Shown piece after piece: positions 8,134 to 15,863 of a stretch of 18,591 nucleotides of DNA. This DNA is from Mollicutes bacterium (GTDB lineage: Bacteria > Bacillota_I > Bacilli_A > Izemoplasmatales > Izemoplasmataceae): assembly GCA_003551455.1 (NCBI GenBank), contig PUMR01000041.1:1-18591 (forward strand), read 5' to 3'. Under the pieces are notes generated by a model. The model made no database searches. It was not told the DNA's origin and was given only the letters and a program-made list of their open reading frames with translations. A program made the position numbers and the translations under genes. Position 1 is the first letter of the stretch. Each line of letters starts with the position of its first letter.

Positions 8134-8649
8134 TCACCCCTTTTTGAAAATTGAACCGCCGTGGACATCGTAAGCGACAAAACAGGGGAAATCCTCCACT
8201 CGCATCTCGTATACGGCTTCCGGTCCGAGATCGTCATACAAGAGGAGTTTCCTCTCCTTGATGTGACTTGCCAGAAGCGCACCGGCGCCACCCGTCGCGA
8301 GAAGATAGACCGCCTTGTGTCGGACCATCGCGCGGCGGAATTCCTCGCTTCTGTCGCCCTTGCCGATCATGACCCTTACCCCACGCTCCATCAAAGGCAC
8401 GGCCAACTCGTCCATCCTGTAAGAGGATGTGGGACCGCTGGCCCCGATGACCCGGCCCTTTTTCGCCGGTGTGGGTCCGACATAGAAGATGGCGGCCCCT
8501 TGGAGGTCGAAAGGAAGGGCTTCTTCTTTGCAAAGTCTTTTATGGGCCTGGTCGCGGGCGCTGTAGAGTGTACCGGAAACGAGGACTTTGTCACCGGCTT
8601 TGAGGTTCTCCAAGGCAGAAGGTCGCACGGGCACACTAAGACGGATCAT
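8134..8649 (-). CDS. Class I fumarate hydratase, beta (C-terminal) subunit
   Basis: The 171-residue protein corresponds to the C-terminal swivelling domain of class I Fe-S hydro-lyases, encoded as a separate chain. It shows ARDQAHKR near 31-38, IGASGPTSSYRMD near 68-80, and the signature GKGDRS near 96-101. It works with the alpha subunit to convert fumarate and L-malate reversibly. The ATG at 8649 overlaps the alpha stop in an ATGA, and GAGGTGGTG precedes it, so the two are translationally coupled. L(+)-tartrate dehydratase has the same two-subunit layout and cannot be excluded, but the malic enzyme directly downstream favours fumarase. Confidence 0.9.
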   Translation of the reverse strand: MIRLSVPVRPSALENLKAGDKVLVSGTLYSARDQAHKRLCKEEALPFDLQGAAIFYVGPTPAKKGRVIGASGPTSSYRMDELAVPLMERGVRVMIGKGDRSEEFRRAMVRHKAVYLLATGGAGALLASHIKERKLLLYDDLGPEAVYEMRVEDFPCFVAYDVHGGSIFKKG

Positions 8650-9485
8650 AGCACCACCTCTTTATGGCGGGCGGCGTGACATTGGATGTTCACGGCCACG
8701 GGGAGCGAGGCCATGTGCATGGGGAAGGTGTTTATTTTCACCGCCAGGCAGGTCTTTTCGCCGCCGACGCCCATCGGTCCGATATCGAGGGCGTTGATCT
8801 CATCCAACAGCTTTTGTTCCAAGTGGGCGATATCAGCATCGGGACTCTCATCATCGAGGTCCCGGAAAAGCGCCTCTTTTGCCATGAGTGCACTCTTTTC
8901 CAAGTTGCCTCCCAGACCGACGCCGACAATGATCGGCGGGCAGGGGCGTCCCCCGGCCTCCTTCACGGTGTCCACAACATATTTCAGGACACCGTCATGT
9001 CCGTCGGTGGGCTTGAGTATGCCCACCCGGGACATGTTTTCACTTCCGGCCCCCTTGACGGCGATTCGCAAACGCAGTCTGTCTCCGGGCACAATCCGCA
9101 TGTGCAAGATGGCGGGAGTATTGTCTTTGGTGTTCTCTCTCCTGAAAGGGTGGGATACCATGGATTTCCGCAGACTCCCTTTTTGATAAGCGTCCCTTAC
9201 CGCTTCATCGATGACCCCTTCCAGCGAGAAGGGCAAATGGAGGTCGCATCCGACTTCCGCAAAAACCACCACGGTACCGGTGTCCTGACAAAGCGGAAAC
9301 ACACCTTTCGCAGCGATGCTCTGGTTTTCTACGAGGTCGTCGAGAATGGCTCTTGCCACGCTCCCTTGTTCCTCTTCGCGCGCTTTTTCCAGAGCGCTTA
9401 TCATCGAAGGTCCCAGACGGTGGTTGATGTCGACCAGGATGTCGGCCACTCGCTTTCGGATCGTCTCTTTGGTGATTGTGCGCAT
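8646..9485 (-). CDS. Class I fumarate hydratase, alpha (N-terminal, Fe-S) subunit
   Basis: A 279-residue subunit that holds the catalytic 4Fe-4S cluster. The three expected cysteine ligands are visible: FPLCQDTGT (Cys66), GRPCPPIIVGVGLGG (Cys182), and NIQCHAARHKE (Cys269). The longer reading frame to 9539 is rejected: the ATG at 9485 has AGAGGTGA in front of it, and the extended -10 at 9513-9521 would place the transcription start near 9506, downstream of 9539. First gene of the alpha, beta, malic enzyme operon. The oxygen-labile cluster suggests an anaerobic or microaerobic life style. Tartrate dehydratase TtdA is the alternative reading. Confidence 0.92.
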   Translation of the reverse strand: MRTITKETIRKRVADILVDINHRLGPSMISALEKAREEEQGSVARAILDDLVENQSIAAKGVFPLCQDTGTVVVFAEVGCDLHLPFSLEGVIDEAVRDAYQKGSLRKSMVSHPFRRENTKDNTPAILHMRIVPGDRLRLRIAVKGAGSENMSRVGILKPTDGHDGVLKYVVDTVKEAGGRPCPPIIVGVGLGGNLEKSALMAKEALFRDLDDESPDADIAHLEQKLLDEINALDIGPMGVGGEKTCLAVKINTFPMHMASLPVAVNIQCHAARHKEVVL

Positions 9486-9512
9486 GGTTTCACCTCTTTC
9501 GGCTCCAATGAG

Positions 9513-9521
9513 ATTATAACA
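9513..9521 (-). promoter_or_regulatory. Extended -10 promoter for the fumarase-malic enzyme operon
   Basis: The minus strand reads TGTTATAAT, a perfect -10 with TGN extension and no -35 at 16-18 bases. It gives a leader of about 21 bases to the ATG at 9485. Confidence 0.7.
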
Positions 9522-9724
9522 TATCGTCGTAGCAAACACACCGGCGACGGTCTAAGAAGCGCTCTCTCTTCATGTGAGGATGTCAAACTACGAAACGGAC
9601 GCAAAAGCCTACCCATCGGGCAGTGATGAGGATGGTACCGCTTATGGCAGAGATGCCGGCCGGATTAGGATTTACCACCCAAGATGGTCGTCATGATTTT
9701 TCTGCAACCTTTGGTGGAAACGAC

Positions 9725-9753
9725 TTGCGCTCGGTAGACCTTTTTGATATAAT
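9725..9753 (+). promoter_or_regulatory. Promoter for rpmE
   Basis: TTGCGC (9725-9730), a 17-base spacer, then TATAAT (9748-9753) preceded by TG at 9745-9746. Both a partial -35 and an extended -10 are present, so this should be a strong promoter. Predicted start near 9760, leaving a leader of about 48 bases. Confidence 0.75.
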
Positions 9754-9760
9754 CAATAAT

Positions 9761-9799
9761 CGCTGAGCGTAGCGCGTCAGTATTTTGCGCTGGAAGGAG
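9761..9799 (+). promoter_or_regulatory. Structured rpmE leader, possible L31 autoregulatory element
   Basis: CTGAGCG (9763-9769) can pair with CGC-G-TCAG (9773-9780), a 7-bp hairpin with one bulged G and a UAG loop. Alternatively AGCGC (9771-9775) pairs with GCGCT (9787-9791), which abuts the Shine-Dalgarno GGAAGGAG (9792-9799). The two folds are mutually exclusive. Leaders that regulate L31 are known in several phyla; whether this is one is inference. Confidence 0.4.
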
Positions 9800-9807
9800 C
9801 GATAGAC

Positions 9808-10023
9808 ATGAAAAAAGGCATACATCCCGACTATAAAAAAGTGACTGTCAAATGCACAACGTGCGGAAACGAGTTCGAAAGCGGCTCGGTTCTGGACGAA
9901 GTGCGTGTGGATTCTTGCTCGAACTGCCATCCCTTCTTCACCGGGAAACAACGTCACGGCAAATCCGCCGGTCGTGTCGAACGTTTCAAGAAACGTTACG
10001 GTCTCAACAAAGAGGAAGAGTAG
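9808..10023 (+). CDS. rpmE: 50S ribosomal protein L31 (zinc-binding type)
   Basis: A 71-residue ribosomal protein of the large subunit. It begins [16 protein letters not shown] and contains CTTC near 16-19 and CSNC near 37-40, the four cysteines of the zinc-binding (C+) type, followed by HPFFTGKQ and the usual [12 protein letters not shown] end. Length is normal. GGAAGGAG lies 8 bases before the ATG. A single-gene unit between its own promoter and a strong terminator. The zinc-free paralogue found in some Firmicutes is not in this window. Confidence 0.97.
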   Translation: MKKGIHPDYKKVTVKCTTCGNEFESGSVLDEVRVDSCSNCHPFFTGKQRHGKSAGRVERFKKRYGLNKEEE

Positions 10024-10025
10024 AC

Positions 10026-10059
10026 ACGAAGGTCACACCGGTGTGACCTTCGTTTTTTT
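10026..10059 (+). terminator. Intrinsic terminator after rpmE
   Basis: A perfect 28-base palindrome (10026-10053; arms ACGAAGGTCACACC and GGTGTGACCTTCGT) followed by seven T. The T-run ends just before the tadA Shine-Dalgarno CGGAGG, so tadA must rely on read-through or on a promoter inside rpmE. Confidence 0.92.
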
Positions 10060-10070
10060 CGGAGGACGCC

Positions 10071-10538
10071 ATGGAAAAAGATGTCCGGTTCATGAGAGAG
10101 GCATTGAAAGAGGCCAAAAAAGCCCACGAGAAGAACGAGGTGCCGATTGGCGCGATTGTCGTCGTGGATGACGAAATCATCGGCCGGGGGCATAATGAAC
10201 GGGAAACCAGGCAGAAATCGACGGCCCATGCCGAAATCATCGCCATCGAAAAAGCTTGCGAGGTGGTCGGCAGTTGGCGTTTGGAGGATGCCACCATGTA
10301 TGTGACGCTGGAGCCGTGTCCGATGTGTGCGGGAGCGATCATCCTCTCCCGCATCAAACGTCTTGTCTATGGCGCGAAAGACAACAAGAACGGTGCCCAT
10401 GTATCTTCAGACATCAATCTGTTCGCGGGGTCTTTCAACCATCATGTCGCTGTGGAAGGTGGGCTGGAGGCCGAAAAGTGCCGCCAGATGATCAAGGACT
10501 TCTTCTTCACTTTACGCAATGGCAAAAGTGAGGTATGA
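10071..10538 (+). CDS. tadA: tRNA-specific adenosine deaminase TadA
   Basis: Deaminates A34 to inosine in the wobble position of tRNA-Arg(ACG), an essential step in decoding. The 155-residue protein has the cytidine/deoxycytidylate deaminase zinc site: HAE at 53-55 (His53 zinc ligand, Glu55 proton shuttle) and PCPMCAG at 82-88 (Cys83 and Cys86). The C-terminus contains the tRNA-recognition region with NHHVAVEGG. GGAGG lies 5 bases before the ATG. tadA directly before the SRP RNA gene is the classic Bacillus arrangement (there followed by dnaX); here mnmG follows instead. Confidence 0.95.
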   Translation: MEKDVRFMREALKEAKKAHEKNEVPIGAIVVVDDEIIGRGHNERETRQKSTAHAEIIAIEKACEVVGSWRLEDATMYVTLEPCPMCAGAIILSRIKRLVYGAKDNKNGAHVSSDINLFAGSFNHHVAVEGGLEAEKCRQMIKDFFFTLRNGKSEV

Positions 10539-10544
10539 TAGAAT
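10536..10544 (+). promoter_or_regulatory. Extended -10 promoter for the SRP RNA
   Basis: TGATAGAAT overlaps the last codons of tadA. The predicted start, near 10550, coincides with the first paired base of the SRP RNA. No clear -35 is seen. Confidence 0.65.
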
Positions 10545-10548
10545 CGTC

Positions 10549-10662
10549 CAATCCCCCCTCAGGCATCCTCATCCGACAGGGAGGGGCGAATCAGGTCAGG
10601 TCGGGAACGAAGCAGCCTTAAGCCTTCTTCCTGTGTGGGTGGGGATGCCTGAGAGGGGATTG
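10549..10662 (+). ncRNA. ffs: Signal recognition particle RNA, small bacterial type
   Basis: The conserved helix-8 core is clear: TCAGGTCAGGTCGGGAACG followed by AAGCAGCC (about 10591-10617), the binding site for Ffh. The ends close on themselves: 10550-10568 pairs with 10643-10661 with 18 of 19 positions complementary. At about 114 bases with no Alu domain this is the short (4.5S-like) form, unlike the ~270-base scRNA of Bacillus. It delivers nascent membrane proteins to SecYEG with Ffh and FtsY. Ends are estimated from pairing and the promoter. Confidence 0.95.
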
Positions 10663-10672
10663 CAAGAAAGGG

Positions 10673-10699
10673 AGCGACCGTCCGACCGGTCGCTTTTTT
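10673..10699 (+). terminator. Intrinsic terminator of the SRP RNA gene
   Basis: AGCGACCG (10673-10680) and CGGTCGCT (10687-10694) form an 8-bp stem with a six-base loop, followed by a run of T to 10699. Confidence 0.92.
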
Positions 10700-10746
10700 C
10701 ATCCGTCCGAGTCGGGGTTGGATTTCCCGCACTCGAGCCTTAAGTG

Positions 10747-10775
10747 TTTACTAATGGAGCATTTGAAGATACAAT
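10747..10775 (+). promoter_or_regulatory. Promoter for the mnmG operon
   Basis: TTTACT (10747-10752), a 17-base spacer, TACAAT (10770-10775). Unlike most promoters here it has no TGN extension. Predicted start near 10782, about 15 bases before the mnmG ATG. Confidence 0.65.
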
Positions 10776-10796
10776 GATTTTGAAGTGGTGATTCGC

Positions 10797-12674
10797 ATGT
10801 ACGATATCATCGTCATCGGTGCGGGCCATGCCGGGTGTGAAGCCGCTTTGGCCGCGGCCCGGTTGGGAAAGCGCACGCTACTGGTGACCGGCAACACCGA
10901 ATATATTGCCGCCATGCCGTGCAATCCTTCCATCGGCGGTCCCGCCAAGGGGATCGTCGTACGGGAGATTGACGCATTGGGCGGAGAAATGGCACGCAAC
11001 ATAGATGAGACCCATCTGCAGATGCGTCTTTTGAACTATTCCAAGGGCCCCGCTGTGAGAGCCCTAAGAGCCCAGGCCGACAAGATCCGTTATCCTGAAC
11101 GGATGAAAAAGACTCTGCTCGACCAGGAGAATCTGGACCTTCGCGAACATTATGTCGCCAGGCTTTTCGTCGAAGGGGATACCGTCAAAGGGGTCGTCAC
11201 CAATGACGATACCGAGTATCGGGGGCGGATGGTCATCCTGTCCGCGGGGACCTTCATGAGAAGTCGTGTCTTGATCGGTTCCGAGATCGAAAAGAAGGGA
11301 CCGGAGGGGGAGAAGCCCTCACTCACCCTGAGTCCGCAACTGGCTGAACTCGGTTTCACGTTGTCCAGATTGAAGACCGGGACACCACCACGTGTCCACA
11401 AGGACACCGTCGACTTCACCAAGACGGTGCGGCACGAGGGGGACGATGTCGTTCGACGGTTCAGCCTCTATTCCGACAAAGAATATGATGTCCATGACCA
11501 GCTCCCCTGTCATTTGACCTACACCACGGATAGAACACACCGGATCATCGAGGCCAACCTCGACAAATCGTCGATGTACAGCGGTGTGGTCGAAGGTGTG
11601 GGTCCCCGCTATTGTCCATCCATCGAAGACAAGTTCGTACGTTTCCGCGACAAAGAGCGCCATCAGATCTTCCTCGAACCGGAAAGCGAGAGGACCGACG
11701 ACATCTATATCCAGGGGTTCTCCACCTCCATGCCCAAAGATGTCCAAGAACAGATGGTGCGGTCGCTACCGGGTCTTGAAAAGGCTGTGATCACCAAACA
11801 CGCTTATGCGATCGAATATGACGCCATCGACGCCAGACAACTGTGGCCCTCGCTGGAATCGAAGCCGGTGAAGAACCTCTATTTCGCCGGTCAGGTGAAT
11901 GGTACGAGCGGTTACGAAGAGGCGGCCGGACAAGGGCTCATGGCTGGTATCAACGCATCGAGAAAGATAGACGGTGAGGAGCCTGTGGTCTTGAAGCGCA
12001 ATGAAGCCTATATCGGTGTCCTGATCGACGACCTTGTGACCAAGGGGACCATCGACCCCTATCGTCTCCTCACATCACGCGCGGAGCACAGGTTGCTCTT
12101 GCGCAATGACAACGCCGATTTGCGTCTCATGGAAAGAGGCCACGCCATCGGTCTCGTACCGACAGCGAAATATCGCCGGTTCAAAGAGCGGCAAGCGAAC
12201 ATCAAAGAACTGAAGGCGAAATTGCAGGATGTCGTGTTGTATCCCAAACCCGAGACAAATGCATTGTTGGAAGAACTGGGGACATCTCCCCTCCGCGACA
12301 AGACGACCATCTACAATCTCGTGAAACGTCCCGAGGTCCATTCAAGGCTCGTCCGCCATTTTCGTGAGGGCTTTGATTTTCCTCGCGAAGTATTCGACCA
12401 AATCGATATCGAGATCAAATACGAAGGGTACATCAAAAAAGCGGATGAACAAGCAAAACGACTCCTTCAACAGGAGAACGTGACGATACCCGCCGATATC
12501 GATTATGACGCAATCAAGAACATCGCCAGCGAAGCCAGAGAGAAGCTCAAAGACATCCGTCCCCTTACTTTGGGCCAAGCGGCCCGGATCAGCGGTGTGA
12601 ATCCGAGCGATATCGCTGTATTGCATGTATATCTGCGTAGTCGCCGGAAAATCATGAAGGATGAATGTTCGTGA
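10797..12674 (+). CDS. mnmG: tRNA uridine-5-carboxymethylaminomethyl modification enzyme MnmG (GidA)
   Basis: FAD-dependent subunit that, with MnmE, installs the carboxymethylaminomethyl group on U34 of several tRNAs. The 625-residue protein is the normal length. It begins [20 protein letters not shown] with the FAD-binding GxGxxG-type fold, followed by the family block [11 protein letters not shown] near residue 45, [24 protein letters not shown], and [10 protein letters not shown], all as expected, and the C-terminal MnmE-binding helical domain. A frame opening at 10785 exists, but the ATG at 10797 gives the standard N-terminus and follows GTGGTG at the right distance. Heads an operon with rsmG and the two membrane genes. 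MnmE is outside the window. Confidence 0.97.
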   Translation: MYDIIVIGAGHAGCEAALAAARLGKRTLLVTGNTEYIAAMPCNPSIGGPAKGIVVREIDALGGEMARNIDETHLQMRLLNYSKGPAVRALRAQADKIRYPERMKKTLLDQENLDLREHYVARLFVEGDTVKGVVTNDDTEYRGRMVILSAGTFMRSRVLIGSEIEKKGPEGEKPSLTLSPQLAELGFTLSRLKTGTPPRVHKDTVDFTKTVRHEGDDVVRRFSLYSDKEYDVHDQLPCHLTYTTDRTHRIIEANLDKSSMYSGVVEGVGPRYCPSIEDKFVRFRDKERHQIFLEPESERTDDIYIQGFSTSMPKDVQEQMVRSLPGLEKAVITKHAYAIEYDAIDARQLWPSLESKPVKNLYFAGQVNGTSGYEEAAGQGLMAGINASRKIDGEEPVVLKRNEAYIGVLIDDLVTKGTIDPYRLLTSRAEHRLLLRNDNADLRLMERGHAIGLVPTAKYRRFKERQANIKELKAKLQDVVLYPKPETNALLEELGTSPLRDKTTIYNLVKRPEVHSRLVRHFREGFDFPREVFDQIDIEIKYEGYIKKADEQAKRLLQQENVTIPADIDYDAIKNIASEAREKLKDIRPLTLGQAARISGVNPSDIAVLHVYLRSRRKIMKDECS

Positions 12675-12697
12675 AAAAGGCAAATGAAGGGAACAGC

Positions 12698-13378
12698 ATG
12701 TCCGGGCAAGAGATTTTCGACCGCTACGGGTTCGAGTTGGGACCGGAGACCCTGGCCTTGTTCCAGAAATACCATGATCTTTTGCGAAAAGAAAACAGGA
12801 AAGTGAATCTCACCTCTATCGAAGGGTCGGAGGAAATCTATGAGAAACATTTTGTGGATTCCCTCATGCTCACAAAGACGCTCGAACTGGAAAATCGTTC
12901 GCTTCTGGATGTCGGAAGCGGAGCCGGATTTCCCGGTGTACCATTGAAGATCGTCCATCCTCGGATCGACCTCACCATCATCGATTCCACCTTGAAGCGC
13001 ATCCGGTTCTTGGAGAAGCTCCGCGCCATGTTGGGTGTCAGCTTTGCCTTGTTCCATGAACGCGTTGAGGATTTTGACAGGTCACATACATACGATGTCG
13101 TGGCGGCCAGAGCCGTGGCTCCCTTGAACATCCTGGTGGAGCTTTGTCTGCCCTTTGTAAAGGTCGGCGGCGTGTTTGTCGCTTACAAGGGAAAAGGATA
13201 CCATGAAGAGATTGAAGCATCCTTCGCGGCCATCGGTGTTCTTGGCGGCCGACTCGGAAAGGTCGATGTCTTTGAGGTCGCCGGCGCCGACAGGGCCTTG
13301 GTCCACATAGAGAAAGTCGAACACACCCCGGCGGATTATCCCCGGAGATTCAAGAACATCAAAAGGAATCCCCTTTGA
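12698..13378 (+). CDS. rsmG: 16S rRNA (guanine527-N7)-methyltransferase RsmG (GidB)
   Basis: SAM-dependent methyltransferase that makes m7G527 in the 530 loop of 16S rRNA; loss in other bacteria gives low-level streptomycin resistance. The 226-residue protein shows KVNLTSI and KHFVDSL near the N-terminus, the SAM-binding LLDVGSGAGFPGVPLKI, the acidic strand end IIDST, and VVAARAVAPL. The frame opens at 12665, overlapping mnmG by 10 bases, with AAGGA before that ATG; the ATG at 12698, with AAGGGA in front, matches the usual N-terminus better and is chosen. The stop is followed at once by the ribosome site of the next gene. Confidence 0.95.
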   Translation: MSGQEIFDRYGFELGPETLALFQKYHDLLRKENRKVNLTSIEGSEEIYEKHFVDSLMLTKTLELENRSLLDVGSGAGFPGVPLKIVHPRIDLTIIDSTLKRIRFLEKLRAMLGVSFALFHERVEDFDRSHTYDVVAARAVAPLNILVELCLPFVKVGGVFVAYKGKGYHEEIEASFAAIGVLGGRLGKVDVFEVAGADRALVHIEKVEHTPADYPRRFKNIKRNPL

Positions 13379-13393
13379 TTGGAGGCGTCTCTC

Positions 13394-14599
13394 ATGGCTC
13401 TTTCTGTACGTGAAAACATGGACTACAGCCAAGTCCAATCCGACAAGGAGGCCCAGAGCAAAGAAATCTTCTATATGCGCCGCAAGGCCTTTTTCGTCAG
13501 TATCGTCCTGGCGGTTGTTCTGGTGCTGGCCGTCATCGCGCTCTACATCGCGGAAGCCTCCATCGTCTCATTGATTATCTACAGCCTCCTTGTCATGGCC
13601 GTCATCTCGCTGAATCTGCTCTTTTTCCGTTTTCCCAGATTCTTCCCCGACATCAAACTTGCCGCCAGTCTTACGGTCTTGGGACTCTACCTCCTCTCGC
13701 TGGGATTGATCCTGGAGATGCGTGTGCCCAGCATCTTCACCATCCTGTTTTTGAGTTATGCGATTAGTGCCATCTACCAAGAAGTGCGATCGAGTGTCCT
13801 CAACAACCTCGCTTTGTTCTTTGTCGGCGTAATCATCATCTTCCGCTTCCCGGAGTTCTTTCACACGGAAGAGGGTATAACACCGGATACCGCCTATCTT
13901 TTCGTGTTCTTGCTCGTGTTTGTCGCCCTACTCGCGCTTTCGTCGTTCATCCTCTTGAAACGCAAACGCTATTATTTCAAGCAACTCGGCCGGATCAAGG
14001 AAAGGGAACACAAAGTCATCGACACGGTTTTTCGTTTACGCGAGAACTATGCGGGCCATACCTTCGACCATGAGGAGTATTATGACAAATTGGAGAGTTT
14101 TGCTCATGAATTCTCCCGCCATATCGGTGTGGAAGATGTTTTCAAGGAACGCATCGACATACTCCGGGACATGGGCGAATTGAGTGTTGACCAATTGGTG
14201 GATAAATATACGGACTATTCTGTTGGAGATTTGCGTGAATTGGCACAATTGGAACTGTCCAAAAACCGTAAAATGCGTTATGTCGCCTTCCAGGCTTCTC
14301 AAGCTCAGCACATCGAAATCAGCAGGAAAGACATGTTTTCCGAAAGATGGTACCCCACTTTGAATCACCACAAGGACAACTTTGAAGTGCAGGTTGTCGC
14401 TTTCGCGGTCTTCTATGCTTTTCTGAAAACGGAAAAACCGCTCAACCGGGTGATCACCGATGAGGAAATCATGGAAATTCTGTCGTTAGAAGAGTTTACC
14501 GGACTCATCCATCCTTCCATTCTAGAGGTCTTTTACAACAACACGAACAGGTTCGTGGAAATCGTCGAACAAGCGTTCGCGAAGGGGGGAGGACAATGA
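13394..14599 (+). CDS. Six-TM membrane protein with a degenerate HD-GYP-like domain (first of a pair)
   Basis: Unknown 401-residue protein. Six hydrophobic helices are visible at about 32-54, 56-78, 88-107, 112-128, 134-151 and 167-188, then a basic anchor and a cytosolic region 195-401. The latter follows the layout of HD-GYP phosphodiesterases: a helix resembling the HD-GYP first helix (ESFAHEFSRHIG), LRDMGELSVDQLV at 257-269 where active enzymes have LHDIGKIGIPDEIL, and VQVVAFAVFYAFLKTEKPLNR near 332-352 where they have ARIVAVADVFDALTSDRPYR, ending GLIHPSILEVF. The HD histidine is Arg, and the second metal site and GYP motif are gone, so it is probably not catalytic. ATG chosen because TTGGAGG precedes it. 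Overlaps the next gene by 4 bases. Homology call is by eye. Confidence 0.7.
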   Translation: MALSVRENMDYSQVQSDKEAQSKEIFYMRRKAFFVSIVLAVVLVLAVIALYIAEASIVSLIIYSLLVMAVISLNLLFFRFPRFFPDIKLAASLTVLGLYLLSLGLILEMRVPSIFTILFLSYAISAIYQEVRSSVLNNLALFFVGVIIIFRFPEFFHTEEGITPDTAYLFVFLLVFVALLALSSFILLKRKRYYFKQLGRIKEREHKVIDTVFRLRENYAGHTFDHEEYYDKLESFAHEFSRHIGVEDVFKERIDILRDMGELSVDQLVDKYTDYSVGDLRELAQLELSKNRKMRYVAFQASQAQHIEISRKDMFSERWYPTLNHHKDNFEVQVVAFAVFYAFLKTEKPLNRVITDEEIMEILSLEEFTGLIHPSILEVFYNNTNRFVEIVEQAFAKGGGQ

Positions 14600-15804
14600 A
14601 GGACCTGATATTGAAGATCAAGAACAGTGAGTTTCTCTCCCCGGCCGAAGTGCTCCGGTTGAAAGTCTCTCTCGTCATGTTCTTTCTCCTCGTTTTCGGC
14701 GTATTGACCATTCCCGTGTCCTTTTTCGAGGATTTCGCACTCGGGATTCGCATTTTGGTACCCGCCCTTTTCTTCTTCCTTTTCTTGGTCACTTTCCTTT
14801 TCCTTTTCTTCGACAAACCGCGGTTGGCCATGCATTTCAGCATCTACACCTTCATAGGCCTGACTGTCTACTATGTCGATGGCGCCGGACAGTTCTACGG
14901 CTATTTCCTTCTCTTTATCACATTGACTATCATCATCTTTTATCAGGACATCTCCACATACATCATCTATGGGGGAGCGCTCACCGCTTATGGATTGTAT
15001 TTCATCCAGTCCCGCACCGAAATGTATTTCGGCACGGATGCGGCCTTCCCGGAATTGACACCCCTCATCTACCAGTTCATCCTGGCAGGATTCTTCCTGG
15101 TGTTTCTTCTCTATTTCATCCTTTCCGACAGCATCAACGAGAAGTTGAATGAAGAATATCTGAAAAGTGAAAGAATGATCGAACGGTGCCGGTCTCTGGC
15201 CATTAAACAATCCGAGGATATCGAGTATAGCCACAAGGCACGTCCCTACTACATGGATGTCAAATTTGAAACGGCAGTCAAGGACCTCGGCAAGTTCATT
15301 TTGGAGAAACTCGAGCAATATGACGGGATTAACCCCTTGCAGGCCGATTATGATTTCCAAGAAGTCGCCGCTTTCTATTTCTTCTTGCACAATCGAGACG
15401 TGAACAGAATCATCGAAACGGAAGATGGACCCTCTCCGGCCAAGGTTTATGCCCAGCAGTTCTCCAAGTTTCTTCTCGAAAAAAACACCGAGATGAACAC
15501 CGTCATATTCGATTTCCTCTCTTGTTTCGTCAAACCTTCCAACAACGAGTACAAAAGATTCCGAAGCCACATAGACGACCTGTTCTCCTCGAAGACCAAC
15601 CGCATTCTCGCTCTTTGTTTCCTTTACAAGTTTATGCGTACCGAGGTCACACAGCTCGACAAATGGGGTAGATTGGATGTGACCATGACCCACGAAGAAG
15701 TGAAGCAGTTGTTCCAATCGAAACGGTTCCGACAATTCATATCGTTCGAAGGGATGAACTTCTTTATCCAGAATGAAAGGCTGTTCCGAAAACATTTGGG
15801 ATAG
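14596..15804 (+). CDS. Six-TM membrane protein with a degenerate HD-GYP-like domain (second of a pair)
   Basis: Unknown 402-residue protein with the same layout as its upstream neighbour. Hydrophobic helices lie at about 23-43, 50-71, 77-95, 99-116, 119-137 and 155-176. The cytosolic part (180-402) shows AAFYFFLHNRDVNRII near 258-273 at the position of the HD motif and NRILALCFLYKFMRTEV near 335-351 at the position of the second metal-ligand helix, ending MTHEEVKQLFQS and a final helix. No HD, HHE or GYP signature remains. The ATG overlaps the previous stop in ATGA and follows a very strong GGGGGGAGGA site, so both proteins are probably made in equal amounts and may form a complex. Sequence identity between the two looks low; the relation rests on order of motifs and helices. 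Confidence 0.68.
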   Translation: MKDLILKIKNSEFLSPAEVLRLKVSLVMFFLLVFGVLTIPVSFFEDFALGIRILVPALFFFLFLVTFLFLFFDKPRLAMHFSIYTFIGLTVYYVDGAGQFYGYFLLFITLTIIIFYQDISTYIIYGGALTAYGLYFIQSRTEMYFGTDAAFPELTPLIYQFILAGFFLVFLLYFILSDSINEKLNEEYLKSERMIERCRSLAIKQSEDIEYSHKARPYYMDVKFETAVKDLGKFILEKLEQYDGINPLQADYDFQEVAAFYFFLHNRDVNRIIETEDGPSPAKVYAQQFSKFLLEKNTEMNTVIFDFLSCFVKPSNNEYKRFRSHIDDLFSSKTNRILALCFLYKFMRTEVTQLDKWGRLDVTMTHEEVKQLFQSKRFRQFISFEGMNFFIQNERLFRKHLG

Positions 15805-15827
15805 TTTTCCACATGATGTGTGGAAAA
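15805..15827. repeat. Perfect inverted repeat of a DnaA-box-like sequence upstream of parA
   Basis: TTTTCCACA (15805-15813), five-base spacer, TGTGGAAAA (15819-15827). Each arm differs from the DnaA box TTATCCACA at one position. It starts directly after the stop of the second membrane gene and lies about 40 bases upstream of the parA -10. No T-run follows on the plus strand beyond AAAAAT, so an operator is more likely than a terminator. Confidence 0.65.
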
Positions 15828-15863
15828 ATACATGACAATAGCCATGATTTTTCATTTTTCTTG

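Noticed and set aside
8664..9626. 320-codon plus-strand reading frame
   Set aside because: Antisense to the fumarase alpha gene, which has all three cluster cysteines.
9626..9766. 46-codon plus-strand frame just upstream of rpmE
   Set aside because: Contains the rpmE promoter, has only a weak and distant GAGG, and resembles nothing known; kept out of the feature list. The 9540-9724 spacer otherwise shows nothing.
13394..14599. Noc or sensor kinase identity for the first membrane gene
   Set aside because: No ParB-like motifs or HTH as in Noc, and no HisKA or HATPase motifs; it is a polytopic membrane protein.
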